Of a stretch of DNA of 64,000 nucleotides, positions 53,929 to 63,452 are shown piece after piece. This DNA comes from Kangiella profundi (GTDB lineage: Bacteria > Pseudomonadota > Gammaproteobacteria > Enterobacterales > Kangiellaceae). Position 1 is the stretch's first letter; the number at the start of each line of letters is the position of its first letter. The position numbers were made by a program, and so were the translations under genes. Below the pieces are notes generated by a model. That model did not search any database, was not told where the DNA came from, and worked only from the letters and a program-made list of their open reading frames with translations. Where the stretch lies: assembly GCF_002838765.1 (NCBI RefSeq), contig NZ_CP025120.1, positions 434,001 to 498,000 of the forward strand, read 5' to 3'.

Positions 53929-55338
53929 ATGAGTGAACAAAACGATACTTACGTAGTAGGCGACGAACAGGACCTCTACGTAAAGCGGAAAAAAGTTTTT
54001 TCGAAGAAAGTATCAGGACGGTTTAACAACCTCCGAGTCTTGTCCGTTTGGTTATTGCTTGGCCTGTATTATGGATTACCTTGGATTAGCTGGAACGGTC
54101 AACAGGCCGTTCTATTTGATCTGCCCGCACGAAAATTTCATTTATTTGGTCTGACTTTTTTTCCACAAGATTTTATATTCCTGACGTTACTGTTAATTAT
54201 CGCGGCAATGGCATTGTTTTTTTTCACGACCATTGCTGGACGCCTCTGGTGTGGTTACGCATGTCCGCAAACTGTCTGGACTGAAGTCTTTATCTGGATG
54301 GAGCGACTAGTTGAGGGAGACCGTAATAAACAATTAAAGTTAGAAAAGCAGCCTTGGAACTTTGAAAAACTTCGTAAGCGACTGGCGAAACACGCGCTGT
54401 GGATTATCTTTGCATTGTTTACCGGTTACACCTTCGTCGGTTATTTCACTCCGATTACAGAACTTACCGATAAAATCCTGACCTTAAGTACAGGTCCCTG
54501 GGAAACCTTCTGGGTTCTATTTTACAGTTTCGCCACTTGGGGCAATGCTGGTATGTTGCGTGAGCAGGTCTGCATTTATATGTGCCCTTATGCGCGATTC
54601 CAGAGTTCCATGTTCGATAAGGATACTCTGATCATCGCCTATGATGAACAGCGTGGTGAGCAGCGTGGCCCGCGTAAAAAAGATATGCCCAAGGAAGAGT
54701 ATGAGGCAAAAGGGTTGGGTGATTGTATCGACTGTATGCAGTGTGTTCATGTGTGCCCAACCGGTATTGATATTCGTGACGGCTTGCAGTATGAATGTAT
54801 TGCCTGCGCGGCCTGTATTGATGCTTGCGATGAAGTGATGGATAAGATGGGCTATGAGCCTGGCTTGATTCGCTATACCACTGAAAATCGTGATAATGGT
54901 AAAGAAGTGAAGCTGTTACGTGGCAAGACTATTGGTTATGGCTCGATACTGATATTAATCAGCTTAATTTTTGTGTTGTCGGTGTGGCTTCGTACCCCAC
55001 TGGAACTCGATATTATCAAAGATCGAAATCGCCTATATTTAACGACGGCAGAAGGTTTTATCGAAAATATTTATAACTTGCGAATCGTTAATAAGGATCA
55101 GAAGGCACACACTTACGCGATTGATATCACCGGTCATTCGGAGCTGGTCTATCAAGGTCCTGAAACAGTAACGGTGGCAGCTGGTGCTGTGATCACGGTT
55201 CCTGTTCGGGTGTCGATTGATCCCTTCAATTTAACGGGCACAACTGAAAAGCTGACCGTTCGCTTGCAAAGCGTGGATGATGAGTCCATTGCTATTAATC
55301 AAGGGACCAATTTTATTGGTCCAGTTAGAAGACGCTAA
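53929..55338 (+). CDS. ccoG: CcoG/RdxA: cbb3 copper-assembly ferredoxin protein
   Basis: Membrane protein required for cbb3 maturation; CcoG reduces Cu(II) to Cu(I) for the CuB centre. About five membrane helices in the first 220 residues, with CGYACPQTVWTEVF and CIYMCPYARFQ. Two 4Fe-4S motifs follow (CIDCMQCVHVCP and CIACAACIDAC), and a C-terminal Ig-like periplasmic domain (about 370-469). It carries the usual start, EQDLYVKRKKVFSKKVSGRF. 469 residues is normal. Confidence 0.95.
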   Translation: MSEQNDTYVVGDEQDLYVKRKKVFSKKVSGRFNNLRVLSVWLLLGLYYGLPWISWNGQQAVLFDLPARKFHLFGLTFFPQDFIFLTLLLIIAAMALFFFTTIAGRLWCGYACPQTVWTEVFIWMERLVEGDRNKQLKLEKQPWNFEKLRKRLAKHALWIIFALFTGYTFVGYFTPITELTDKILTLSTGPWETFWVLFYSFATWGNAGMLREQVCIYMCPYARFQSSMFDKDTLIIAYDEQRGEQRGPRKKDMPKEEYEAKGLGDCIDCMQCVHVCPTGIDIRDGLQYECIACAACIDACDEVMDKMGYEPGLIRYTTENRDNGKEVKLLRGKTIGYGSILILISLIFVLSVWLRTPLELDIIKDRNRLYLTTAEGFIENIYNLRIVNKDQKAHTYAIDITGHSELVYQGPETVTVAAGAVITVPVRVSIDPFNLTGTTEKLTVRLQSVDDESIAINQGTNFIGPVRRR

Positions 55339-55353
55339 TCGCGCGGAATACCC

Positions 55354-55866
55354 ATGAATCAAGTGCAAGATAAAGATACTAAACCCTGGTACAAACAATT
55401 TTGGCCCTGGTTTGTGATTGCCATTCCAGCCAGCTCGGTGGTGACTGGAATTTTATTGGTAACGATTGCGGTGAACAATCCTGCCAGCATGGTTAAGGAT
55501 GATTATTACAAAGAAGGACTGGCCATCAATCAGATTCTGGAAAAGCGCCAGCTTGCTAAGGAAATGGGTATTCGGGCAGATGTTGATTTGAGCGGCACTC
55601 GACTTGAAATCATGCTTCAGTCAAAGCAACCGATCGATGACAGTTTATTTCTGGATTTTCGTCATGCCACTTTGGCGGAGAGAGATTTTTCACTGGCCTT
55701 AAAAAAGAATGCCAATGGTGTCTATTTTGCGGAACTGATGGCCGATGGTTCAGAAAAAGACACTCAGGGAAAGTGGCACGTAACTCTTCGCCCCTATGGT
55801 GATGAATGGGAACTTGAGCAGATATGGACTTTACCAACTAAGCGTGAATTGACCTTAGGTTATTAA
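55354..55866 (+). CDS. ccoH: FixH/CcoH cbb3 assembly protein
   Basis: Single-span membrane protein (helix about 18-40, FVIAIPASSVVTGILLVTI) with a periplasmic domain, required for stable assembly of cbb3 subunits. The DDYYKEGLAINQILEKRQLAKEMG segment after the helix is the family signature. 170 residues. One base separates its stop from ccoI. Confidence 0.92.
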   Translation: MNQVQDKDTKPWYKQFWPWFVIAIPASSVVTGILLVTIAVNNPASMVKDDYYKEGLAINQILEKRQLAKEMGIRADVDLSGTRLEIMLQSKQPIDDSLFLDFRHATLAERDFSLALKKNANGVYFAELMADGSEKDTQGKWHVTLRPYGDEWELEQIWTLPTKRELTLGY

Positions 55867-55867
55867 G

Positions 55868-58312
55868 ATGGACGCAAAAGTCCGTAGCGAGTGTTTTCAC
55901 TGTGGTTTGCCTATTCCGGCAAATTATCATCAGACGCTAGAAGTGCTGGGCAAAGAACGTGAGTTTTGTTGCGTGGGCTGCTATTCCGTTGCGGAAACCA
56001 TCGTTAGCAATGGTCTGACCGATTATTATAAGTTTAGAACCGAACAGGCGATTCGTCCTGATCAGGAGCTCCCTCCCGAATTGGTAGCTTTTGACGAAGA
56101 GGATATTCAGGCTGAATATCGGGTAACGCAAAAAGACTCAGTAACAAATGATCAGTCTTCCTCGATTATTCTATTATCAGAACCCATCCGCTGTAGTGCC
56201 TGCGCCTGGCTGATTGAACGAACCCTGAGAAAGATACCGGGAGTAACTGGTGTCCAGGTTAATGTGGCCGCGCAGACCATAAACCTTCAATGGCAGCCTG
56301 AGGCTATAGAGCTAAGCAAAATTCTGAAGCGCCTACATCAGTTGGGTTATTCAGCGCTTCCCTATAAACCCGAGCAGGCATTGGCTATCAATGTTAAGCA
56401 ACAAAAAAGTTGGTTGCGACGTTTAGGTTTAGCGGGACTGGGCATGATGCAAGTGATGATGTATGCGGTAGGGTTGTACCTTGGCGCATGGGACGACATC
56501 AATCAGCAGCACGGACACTTCTTACGCCTCGTTAGCTTTTTGATCGCTACACCTGTTTTGTTCTATGCAGGATTTCCTTTTTACTTTAGTGCTATTCAAT
56601 CTTTAAGACAGTTTCGTCTGAATATGGATGTGCCGATAACCTTGGCGCTGTTTCTAGCCTATGGCGCCAGTATCTGGGCTGTGCTCACTCAGAGCGGTGA
56701 AGTCTATTTTGATTCGGTCACCATGTTTGTCTTCTTCCTGTTGATAGGACGCTACCTTGAGTTCCGGGCGCGTCAACAGGTCAGTGAAAAAGTCTATAAA
56801 GGACAAAATAGCCTGCCAGTTTATGCTGAACGAGTAAGCTGCAATGAATCGCAAGGCAAAATGGTGTCTTTGAAAAAGCTGCAGCAGGGCGATGAAATTT
56901 TGATCCGTCCCGGTGCGACAGTACCGATTGATGGTGAACTCATCAGCGAACAGGCTGAAGTCAATGAAGCCATGCTTAACGGTGAGTTTTTACCACGCCA
57001 AAAGCATCAGGGTCAGATGGTGATGGCCGGTAGTGTTAATACCCATCAGGCTATCCGTCTTAAAGTCAGCGGCACATCAGATAACAGTTATTGGGCAAAA
57101 TTATTGAGCATGCAGGAAGCAGCATTGCTTGAAAAGCCACGCATCGGATTATTGGCAGATACCGTCGCTCGTTATTTTGTTTTATTTATTCTGTTATTGG
57201 CAGCAACTGTCGCTTGGTATTGGCTGCGTCATGAACCACAGGAAGCCCTTTGGATTACCCTTTCAGTGTTGGTGGTGAGCTGTCCTTGCGCACTTGGCTT
57301 AGCAACACCGATAGCCATGACCTGTGGTGCGTTGGCACATAATCAAAGGAACGTATTAATTAAAGGCCAGCATTTTCTCCAAAACACCAGTCATGTCACT
57401 GATGTGATTTTTGATAAGACTGGAACTTTGACAGAAGGCGCATTTGTTGTCGATAAGGTAGAGTTATTTTCAGGGCTCGGTAAGCAGGAGGTTCTAGCTA
57501 TTATCGCAGCACTGGAGTCGCAGTCGGAACATCCAATCGCTCGGGCTTTCTACGAATATCAAAATAATGAAGTAACTGCGTCTGATATTAAGCATCATTC
57601 GTTTGCAGGCGTATCAGGCTCTATCAAAGGCGATACTTTCTATTTCGGCAATCGTCAGTTTATCGAATCCTGTGATGGACAGTTTGATGAGGTTGAGTCT
57701 CAATCTGAAAATTCGGGTTTGTGGCTTTATGATGGTCAGAAACTTCTTGCTCATGTGCAATTAACCGATAAGGTTCGCGAGCAGGCCAAAGCTATGGTCA
57801 TGCAATTACAAACAAAAGGCTATCGATTACATATTCTGAGCGGTGATCCCAGCGAGCAAACTGAAAAGTTAGCAAAGCAATTAGGCATTGAGAGTTGGAC
57901 TAACGGCATGACTCCAGAGCAGAAGTTATCTTATGTCAAATCGTTGCAGTCCAAAGGGGCACGCGTAATGATGGTCGGTGATGGATTAAATGACGCACCG
58001 GTGATGTCTGCCGCGGACTCATCGGTAGCAATGGCAAAGGCCTCCGACTTGACGCGTACTACTGCAGATGCTTACTTGTTGTCAGAAAACTTATTGGACA
58101 TTCCTTTTATCTTGCAAAAAAGTCGACAGACTCAATCGGTTATTAAACAAAATATATCGTGGGCATTGATCTATAACGCAGTGATGATTCCATTTGCTGC
58201 TATGGGCTATATACCTCCCTATCTTGCAGCTATTGGTATGTCGTTGAGCTCCATTGTCGTGGTGGTCAACTCATTGAAATTGAAGCGTGAACAGCAGCAG
58301 GTCGCAAACTAA
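55868..58312 (+). CDS. ccoI: CcoI copper-exporting P1B-ATPase
   Basis: P-type ATPase supplying copper for the cbb3 CuB site. The N-terminus has a Cys cluster (CFHCGLPIP, CCVGCYSV) and one heavy-metal domain with CSACAWLIE (the usual CxxC). Eight helices hold the CPC metal motif SCPCALGLATP. The DKTGTLTEG phosphorylation site, HPIARAF (His-Pro), and GDGLNDAPV hinge are intact. 814 residues is typical for FixI/CcoI. ccoS follows in two bases. Confidence 0.95.
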   Translation: MDAKVRSECFHCGLPIPANYHQTLEVLGKEREFCCVGCYSVAETIVSNGLTDYYKFRTEQAIRPDQELPPELVAFDEEDIQAEYRVTQKDSVTNDQSSSIILLSEPIRCSACAWLIERTLRKIPGVTGVQVNVAAQTINLQWQPEAIELSKILKRLHQLGYSALPYKPEQALAINVKQQKSWLRRLGLAGLGMMQVMMYAVGLYLGAWDDINQQHGHFLRLVSFLIATPVLFYAGFPFYFSAIQSLRQFRLNMDVPITLALFLAYGASIWAVLTQSGEVYFDSVTMFVFFLLIGRYLEFRARQQVSEKVYKGQNSLPVYAERVSCNESQGKMVSLKKLQQGDEILIRPGATVPIDGELISEQAEVNEAMLNGEFLPRQKHQGQMVMAGSVNTHQAIRLKVSGTSDNSYWAKLLSMQEAALLEKPRIGLLADTVARYFVLFILLLAATVAWYWLRHEPQEALWITLSVLVVSCPCALGLATPIAMTCGALAHNQRNVLIKGQHFLQNTSHVTDVIFDKTGTLTEGAFVVDKVELFSGLGKQEVLAIIAALESQSEHPIARAFYEYQNNEVTASDIKHHSFAGVSGSIKGDTFYFGNRQFIESCDGQFDEVESQSENSGLWLYDGQKLLAHVQLTDKVREQAKAMVMQLQTKGYRLHILSGDPSEQTEKLAKQLGIESWTNGMTPEQKLSYVKSLQSKGARVMMVGDGLNDAPVMSAADSSVAMAKASDLTRTTADAYLLSENLLDIPFILQKSRQTQSVIKQNISWALIYNAVMIPFAAMGYIPPYLAAIGMSLSSIVVVVNSLKLKREQQQVAN

Positions 58313-58314
58313 TC

Positions 58315-58566
58315 ATGGATGCAATTTATTTGTTAATACCACTGACCCTGATTTTCCTGGCAATAGCCGTTGGCATTTTCTTCTGGGCAGTTAACTCTGA
58401 TCAGTATTCTGATCTGGATAAAGAGGCGAGTAGAATCCTTTTCGAAGAGAAAGATTTCGATGAGAAAGGAGGTGAAAAAAAATACTTTGAAGAGAACGGC
58501 CATAAACAAAAAGAATCGGAACACTCTACTAAAGAAGATAATGATCAACCAGGTTCAAAAGCATGA
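58315..58566 (+). CDS. ccoS: CcoS cbb3 assembly protein
   Basis: Small single-span membrane protein (helix about 4-26) with the FFWAVNSDQYSDLDKEASRILFEE motif of CcoS, needed for cofactor insertion into CcoN. The tail is longer (83 residues in all) and more charged than usual, with GGEKKYFEENGHKQKESEHSTKEDNDQ. Its stop overlaps the next start (ATGA). Confidence 0.9.
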   Translation: MDAIYLLIPLTLIFLAIAVGIFFWAVNSDQYSDLDKEASRILFEEKDFDEKGGEKKYFEENGHKQKESEHSTKEDNDQPGSKA

Positions 58567-59294
58567 TTAGCGAGCAACTATTAACCGCATTGTTTTCAGC
58601 TTTTGCCATGGGTTTTCTAGGTTCAACACATTGCATTGGCATGTGCGGTGGCTTAACCGTTGCGCTCAATACCGGTACTGCGAAGGAAAAGTCACTGCGC
58701 CTGTCTTTCACTTATCAGATATTCCGAGTACTCAGTTACGGTATTCTTGGAGCTTTAGTTGGTGGCTTTGGTTATCTTTTTAGCAAGTGGACCAACTTTC
58801 CAGTATTGATCGTTCTGGGCGGTATCATGTTGATCATGATGGGGTTTTATCTATTAAGTTGGCAAAACCTGCTCGTTTACTTTGAAAAGCTCGGTCGTAG
58901 ACTGTGGAAAAAAGTGTCACCGGTACAGAGTCGATTCTTACCCATCAAAAGATTTCATCAGGCCGCCGTTGTAGGATTGCTATGGGGGCTATTGCCCTGC
59001 GGATTAGTATACAGCGCTCTAGCAATGGCCAGTACGTCAGGAACAGCCATGGGTGGTTTTACCAGCATGGTAGCTTTTGGTTTGGGCACTTTGCCAGCCA
59101 TGTTCGCAGTTGGTGTGTTTAGCAATAAGCTGGTTAATTTTTTCCGCAACCAAAAGGTGCGTGCTATCTTTGGACTCTTGTTCATACTATGGGGAAGCTT
59201 CTTTATTTATCAAGCAGTTATTAAAATATCTAATGGACAAGATGGTCATCAGCATCATCAGATGCAGACAAAAATAAACCATTCTCACCATTAA
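58563..59294 (+). CDS. TauE/SafE-like (DsbD_2) membrane protein of the cbb3 cluster
   Basis: 243 residues with about six helices. Signature STHCIGMCGGL near residue 20 and the paired helix HQAAVVGLLWGLLPCGLVYSALAMA are typical of the family annotated as sulfite exporter TauE/SafE or urease accessory UreH-like, which regularly accompanies cco genes. The Cys pairs and the His-rich C-terminus (DGHQHHQMQTKINHSHH) point to metal, probably copper, handling (inference). Coupled to ccoS by the ATGA overlap; last gene of the cluster. Confidence 0.82.
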   Translation: MISEQLLTALFSAFAMGFLGSTHCIGMCGGLTVALNTGTAKEKSLRLSFTYQIFRVLSYGILGALVGGFGYLFSKWTNFPVLIVLGGIMLIMMGFYLLSWQNLLVYFEKLGRRLWKKVSPVQSRFLPIKRFHQAAVVGLLWGLLPCGLVYSALAMASTSGTAMGGFTSMVAFGLGTLPAMFAVGVFSNKLVNFFRNQKVRAIFGLLFILWGSFFIYQAVIKISNGQDGHQHHQMQTKINHSHH

Positions 59295-59494
59295 ATATTG
59301 GCGCTAAATACGGCTCTGAACCAAAAGCCTGACATTTATCAATCTCATCGGAATAGTGCTGATCAAGTTTGTTGACAAGCAGCCAGTTGAAGCACAAAAA
59401 GTAACTCGAAAAAGGTTTATTAATTAGAAAATGTATTGAAAATGAATCTTTATAACCGATTGAATTACAAATAAATTAGCAGACTCGAATCCAG

Positions 59495-59536
59495 TTGATC
59501 TAGATCAATCCGCTTGTTCGTTAAATTACCTATCCT
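59495..59536 (+). promoter_or_regulatory. Fnr/Anr box and class II promoter of hemN
   Basis: TTGATCTAGATCAA (59495-59508), a perfect Fnr/Anr palindrome centred at 59501.5. A TATCCT -10 at 59531-59536 predicts a start near 59543, again placing the box at -41.5. It sits in the 274-base gap between the cco cluster and hemN, which otherwise shows no gene. Confidence 0.9.
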
Positions 59537-59568
59537 GTATCCATCGTAAAGCAAAACAGGTGCAGGCT

Positions 59569-60945
59569 ATGCCTAAATCTTCAATCTGGAACCGCGAACT
59601 CGTTGAAAAATACAACATCGCAGGTCCTCGTTACACTTCCTATCCAACTGCATTGCAATTTAACGATGATTTTGGAGTTGAGGATTTTAAAAAGACATTA
59701 AAAACATCCAATGTTGGCAAGCCATTGTCGCTCTATTTGCACATCCCTTTTTGTGAAAATATCTGTTACTACTGTGCCTGTAATAAAGTCATTACCAAGG
59801 ACAAATCAAAAGCGGATCGCTACCTGGTTGCGTTGGTTAAAGAAGCGGAAATGATTGCGCCTTATGTCAAAGGCCGTAAAGTCACACAGATTCACTGGGG
59901 CGGTGGTACGCCAACCTTCCTTTCAAATGAGCAGATTGAAGGTTTAGTCAATAAATTACGCGAGCTGTTTGAGTTTGACGACGATAATGGCGAGTTCTCG
60001 ATTGAGATTGATCCGCGTAGCGTGGACAACAAAACCATGGCCAGTCTTGCCCATGCTGGTTTTAATCGTTTAAGCATGGGTGTACAGGATTTCAATCCTG
60101 AAGTGCAAAAAGCGGTCAATCGCATTCAGCCAGAAGAAGACACCCGTCATCTGTTATTACAGGCGCGCCGTCATGGCTTTGACTCTATCAATATCGATTT
60201 GATTTATGGTCTGCCACATCAAACGGTCGATAGTTTTAATGAAACCATTGATAAAATAATTACCATGGCGCCTGATCGTTTGTCGGTATTTAACTACGCA
60301 CACTTACCGCATCGCTTTAAGCCACAGCGTCGTATTAATGCTTACGACTTACCTTCTCCACAAGAGAAGCTCCGTATCCTTGAGTCTGCAATCAAAAAGC
60401 TGACTGAAGCGGGCTATGTTTATATCGGCATGGATCATTTTGCCTTACCGCATGATGAGTTGACTCAAGCTCAGGAACATGGCGATTTGCATCGTAATTT
60501 CCAAGGCTACACCACTCACGCAGAATGTGACCTGGTGGGATTGGGTGTTTCATCCATCAGTCAGGTTGGCAATAGTTATAGCCAAAGCATGCGTGGTCTT
60601 GATGAGTATTACGAACGAGTAGAAGCAGGTGAGCTTGCAGTATGGCGTGGCTGTTATCTGGAAGACGATGATCTGTTACGTCGTGAAGTGATTATGCAAT
60701 TGATTTGCCACTTTAAACTGGATTTCAGCGATATCGAAAAAGCTTTTAATATCAACTTTAAAGAATACTTCGCCGATGAGCTGGAATCATTGGTTCGCTT
60801 TGAAGAAGACGGCCTGCTTAACCTGACTGACACAGGGATTCAGGTCAACGATGCCGGAAGATTGTTAATTCGTAACATTTGCATGGCTTTTGATGCATAT
60901 TTCAAGGAAGTTAACATCATTCCGACGTATTCTAAAGCTATCTAG
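59569..60945 (+). CDS. hemN: Oxygen-independent coproporphyrinogen III oxidase
   Basis: HemN is a radical-SAM enzyme that decarboxylates coproporphyrinogen III to protoporphyrinogen IX without oxygen, supplying haem when oxygen is low. The cluster motif is CENICYYC (CxxxCxxC) followed by ACNKVIT. YNIAGPRYTSYPTALQFNDDF at the start and the GGGTPTFLS and MGVQDFNPEVQKAVNRIQ motifs are HemN-specific rather than HemW-like. I use the ATG at 59569, not the GTG three codons earlier that overlaps the ribosome site. Confidence 0.95.
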   Translation: MPKSSIWNRELVEKYNIAGPRYTSYPTALQFNDDFGVEDFKKTLKTSNVGKPLSLYLHIPFCENICYYCACNKVITKDKSKADRYLVALVKEAEMIAPYVKGRKVTQIHWGGGTPTFLSNEQIEGLVNKLRELFEFDDDNGEFSIEIDPRSVDNKTMASLAHAGFNRLSMGVQDFNPEVQKAVNRIQPEEDTRHLLLQARRHGFDSINIDLIYGLPHQTVDSFNETIDKIITMAPDRLSVFNYAHLPHRFKPQRRINAYDLPSPQEKLRILESAIKKLTEAGYVYIGMDHFALPHDELTQAQEHGDLHRNFQGYTTHAECDLVGLGVSSISQVGNSYSQSMRGLDEYYERVEAGELAVWRGCYLEDDDLLRREVIMQLICHFKLDFSDIEKAFNINFKEYFADELESLVRFEEDGLLNLTDTGIQVNDAGRLLIRNICMAFDAYFKEVNIIPTYSKAI

Positions 60946-61017
60946 ATTCTCCTAAATTCGTTTGAAAAAAGGGCAGAATGTACTAAACTGGGATAAATTT
61001 TCAGGTGTGTGAATCTT

Positions 61018-61731
61018 ATGGCGTTGCCATCAATTAAGTGTCAGAGTTGTAGTATCAACCAGTTATGTTTGCCGGTAATGCTGGCCGAGTCCGAAGTCGA
61101 GCATTTGGACAGCATTATTCAGCGCAAAAAGCCTCTCAATAAGAATGAGATGCTTTTTCGTTCTGGTGAAGAATTCCAGGCTATTTATGCAGTTCGTTCG
61201 GGCTGTATCAAGTCGTATACCATTTCCGAAAGTGGCGAAGAGCAGATCACAGGCTTTCATTTAGCCGGTGAAATCATTGGTCTTGATGCCATCAGTTCTG
61301 GCAAGCATCCAAGTATGGCCAAAGCGCTGGAAACCTCAATGGTATGCACCATTCCATATCACAAGCTGGAAATGCTTTCGGGAGAAATTCCTGGTTTGAG
61401 ACAGCAGCTTGTACGCGTCATGAGTCGTGAAATCCATGATGACCAGGAATTAATGCTGCTGCTCAATAAGAAAAGCGCCGACGAGCGTCTGGCGGCTTTT
61501 CTGGTTAACCTATCCAGCCGCTTCGGCAAACGTGGATTATCACGCAACTGTTTTAACCTGGTAATGACGCGTGGCGATATCGCTAATTATTTAGGTCTGG
61601 CAGTGGAAACTGTTAGCCGTCTCTTCACAAAGCTTCAACAAAATGGTTTGATCGCGATAAAAGATAAAGAAGTGACGATTACCGATTTCAATCAATTGAA
61701 CGTTCTAGCCGGGAGTAAGTGTCACCACTAA
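61018..61731 (+). CDS. fnr: Fnr/Anr-type oxygen-sensing transcription regulator
   Basis: CRP-family activator whose oxygen-labile 4Fe-4S cluster enables dimerisation and DNA binding. From the ATG at 61018 (AGGTG ten bases upstream) the cluster ligands are Cys8, Cys11 and Cys17 ([10 protein letters not shown]) and Cys110, matching E. coli Fnr Cys20, 23, 29 and 122 with a constant offset of 12. The recognition helix [11 protein letters not shown] keeps Glu, Ser and Arg for TTGAT. The N-terminus is shorter than in E. coli. It is encoded next to its probable targets. Confidence 0.95.
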   Translation: MALPSIKCQSCSINQLCLPVMLAESEVEHLDSIIQRKKPLNKNEMLFRSGEEFQAIYAVRSGCIKSYTISESGEEQITGFHLAGEIIGLDAISSGKHPSMAKALETSMVCTIPYHKLEMLSGEIPGLRQQLVRVMSREIHDDQELMLLLNKKSADERLAAFLVNLSSRFGKRGLSRNCFNLVMTRGDIANYLGLAVETVSRLFTKLQQNGLIAIKDKEVTITDFNQLNVLAGSKCHH

Positions 61732-61776
61732 AGTCTTGAGACTAAAAAGAACCGGAAAGGACAAGGGGGCAGGGCA

Positions 61777-62373
61777 ATGAAAAATCGTTTTAACGTTCTA
61801 TATAATCCAGCAAAGGCCTGGGAGCAATTAAGAGAAGAAAACTTTTCTGTCAAACAGGCCTATATCCGAATGGTGATCTGGATGGCGTTATTGCCACCAG
61901 TCTTCGCATTTATTGGCGCAGTTTACAGCGGTTGGCGAATCGGTTACGAAGAGCCAGTCAAACTGACTTGGCAAAGCGCGCTGACTATTTCAATCGCCGC
62001 CTATTTAGCCATTCTGGTCGGTCTTTATATTTTTGCCCGCCTGGTTCATTGGATGGCACAAACTTATGATTCGAATGCAACCGTCAGCGATGCTTTCGTT
62101 CTGGTTGCCTATTCCTGCATGCCACTATTCCTGATCAGCATTACCAGTGCCTATCCATTATTATGGCTTAATACCCTGCTGACTCTGGTCGCCGTTGCCT
62201 TAGCGTTAAGAATACTCTTCGCAGGAACGCCAATCATGATGAGAATCGATAAAGACCGTGGCATTCTGTTCACCAACTCAATTCTTACCGTAGCCCTGGT
62301 ACTGATTGTGGCAGTACTTGCTATCAGCGTCATTTTCTGGGCCAACGGCATGGGGCCAGTTTTTACTCGCTAA
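61777..62373 (+). CDS. Yip1-family membrane protein
   Basis: 198-residue inner-membrane protein with about five helices and an N-terminal FNVLYNPAKAWEQLREENFS segment typical of bacterial Yip1-like proteins. A basic region (MMRIDKDRG) lies in the last loop. The function of these bacterial proteins is not known. A purine-rich ribosome site (AAGGGGGCAGGG) precedes the ATG. It follows fnr by 45 bases. Confidence 0.8.
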   Translation: MKNRFNVLYNPAKAWEQLREENFSVKQAYIRMVIWMALLPPVFAFIGAVYSGWRIGYEEPVKLTWQSALTISIAAYLAILVGLYIFARLVHWMAQTYDSNATVSDAFVLVAYSCMPLFLISITSAYPLLWLNTLLTLVAVALALRILFAGTPIMMRIDKDRGILFTNSILTVALVLIVAVLAISVIFWANGMGPVFTR

Positions 62374-62382
62374 ATATATTAA

Positions 62383-62401
62383 GAGGGCCATGGCGGCCCT
62401 C
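62383..62401. other. GC-rich hairpin after the Yip1-family gene
   Basis: GAGGGCC (62383-62389) and GGCCCTC (62395-62401) form a 7-bp stem with a 5-base loop, nine bases after the stop. Neither strand has a U-run, so it is probably not an intrinsic terminator but may protect the mRNA 3' end. Confidence 0.4.
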
Positions 62402-62438
62402 AATTGCTATCGCAAGCATCAATTCTCAACATCTTGTC

Positions 62439-62460
62439 ATTCCGCACTCCGATGCGGAAT
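62439..62460. repeat. REP-like palindrome, copy 1
   Basis: ATTCCGCA (62439-62446) and TGCGGAAT (62453-62460) around a CTCCGA loop. The same 22-base unit with one loop difference recurs about 1 kb away at 63453-63474, both in intergenic DNA and in the same orientation. This form (CATTCCGC...GCGGAATCT) is typical of dispersed REP-type repeats in proteobacteria. Confidence 0.7.
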
Positions 62461-62634
62461 CTGCTCTTTGTATAAATAAAGATAAAGCACCTAATCCAAC
62501 AATCGTCATAACTGACACCGTAAAACCACAAAATAATACCTTTTGAAATTCATCAGCTTCCGCGCTATTCTAAGCCTTGTCGCCTCTGAAACAATGCAAG
62601 CGACATATCTAGGGGAACAGGAGTGGGGTATACG

Positions 62635-63396
62635 ATGGAATCTGTATATAAAGGATTTAATTTCTCTTCAAATGCTGAAAATTATCGGCGCTACCGTCCG
62701 GACTATCCGGATCAGTTATTTCATTATCTAGCCATGTTGAGTGACAACCATGAAAATGCATGGGATGTGGCAACAGGCAATGGTCAAGCAGCAATTGGAC
62801 TTGCTCAGAGTTTCAGTAAAGTCTATGCCTCCGATATTAGTACTCGTCAGCTTGAAAACGCTCACCAACGGAAAAACATCAAATATTTCGTCGGCAGAGC
62901 CGAGCAATGTAAATTTCCTGATGAAAGCATGGACATCATAACAGTCGCACAGGCACTGCATTGGTTTGATATAGACAAATTCTTTGCTGAAGCTAAGCGA
63001 ATTCTAAAGCCCGGCGGAATTTTGGCGGTTTGGAATTATCAATTACTGCAAATCAATCACGAAGTAGACGCAGTCATCCGACATTTATACGAAAATGTAT
63101 TAAAGAACTACTGGCCTAACCAACGGGAAACTTTGGAAAATAATTTTTCAGATTACCAGTTCCCATTTCAAACCATTCCCACACCGGACTTCAAAGTTGA
63201 AAAGACCTGGACCTTCGATCAGGTCATCGGTTACCTCAACAGCTGGTCAGCAACACAGAACTATATTCAGCAGGAACAGAAAAACCCTATCAGCCAACTA
63301 TCGCAAAAACTCATCTTCGCTTGGTGTGATACAAACCACATGAAAAAAGTACAGTGGCCGATAAAACTCATCGTCTGCCGTAAGCCTGAAAATTAA
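62635..63396 (+). CDS. Class I SAM-dependent methyltransferase (Methyltransf_11-like)
   Basis: 253-residue methyltransferase. It begins VYKGFNFSSNAENYRRYRPDYPDQLFHYL, a start shared with bacterial and yeast Crg1/TMT1-like trans-aconitate methyltransferases. The SAM motif I is WDVATGNGQAAIGLA. VYASDIS follows as motif II. AQALHWFDIDKFFAEAKRILKPGGILAVW is the family hallmark. The substrate is unknown. I use the ATG at 62635 with GGGG upstream rather than the GTG at 62623. REP-like repeats lie on both sides. Confidence 0.82.
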   Translation: MESVYKGFNFSSNAENYRRYRPDYPDQLFHYLAMLSDNHENAWDVATGNGQAAIGLAQSFSKVYASDISTRQLENAHQRKNIKYFVGRAEQCKFPDESMDIITVAQALHWFDIDKFFAEAKRILKPGGILAVWNYQLLQINHEVDAVIRHLYENVLKNYWPNQRETLENNFSDYQFPFQTIPTPDFKVEKTWTFDQVIGYLNSWSATQNYIQQEQKNPISQLSQKLIFAWCDTNHMKKVQWPIKLIVCRKPEN

Positions 63397-63452
63397 TGAA
63401 GCCAGTAGGATGTAGCCAAGCACCAGGCTCGATCTTGGTCCACTATCAAGCC

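Noticed and set aside
59340-59380. ATCAA-containing sequence as a second Fnr site before hemN
   Set aside because: Only one half-site matches; the opposite arm reads ATAGT instead of TTGAT.
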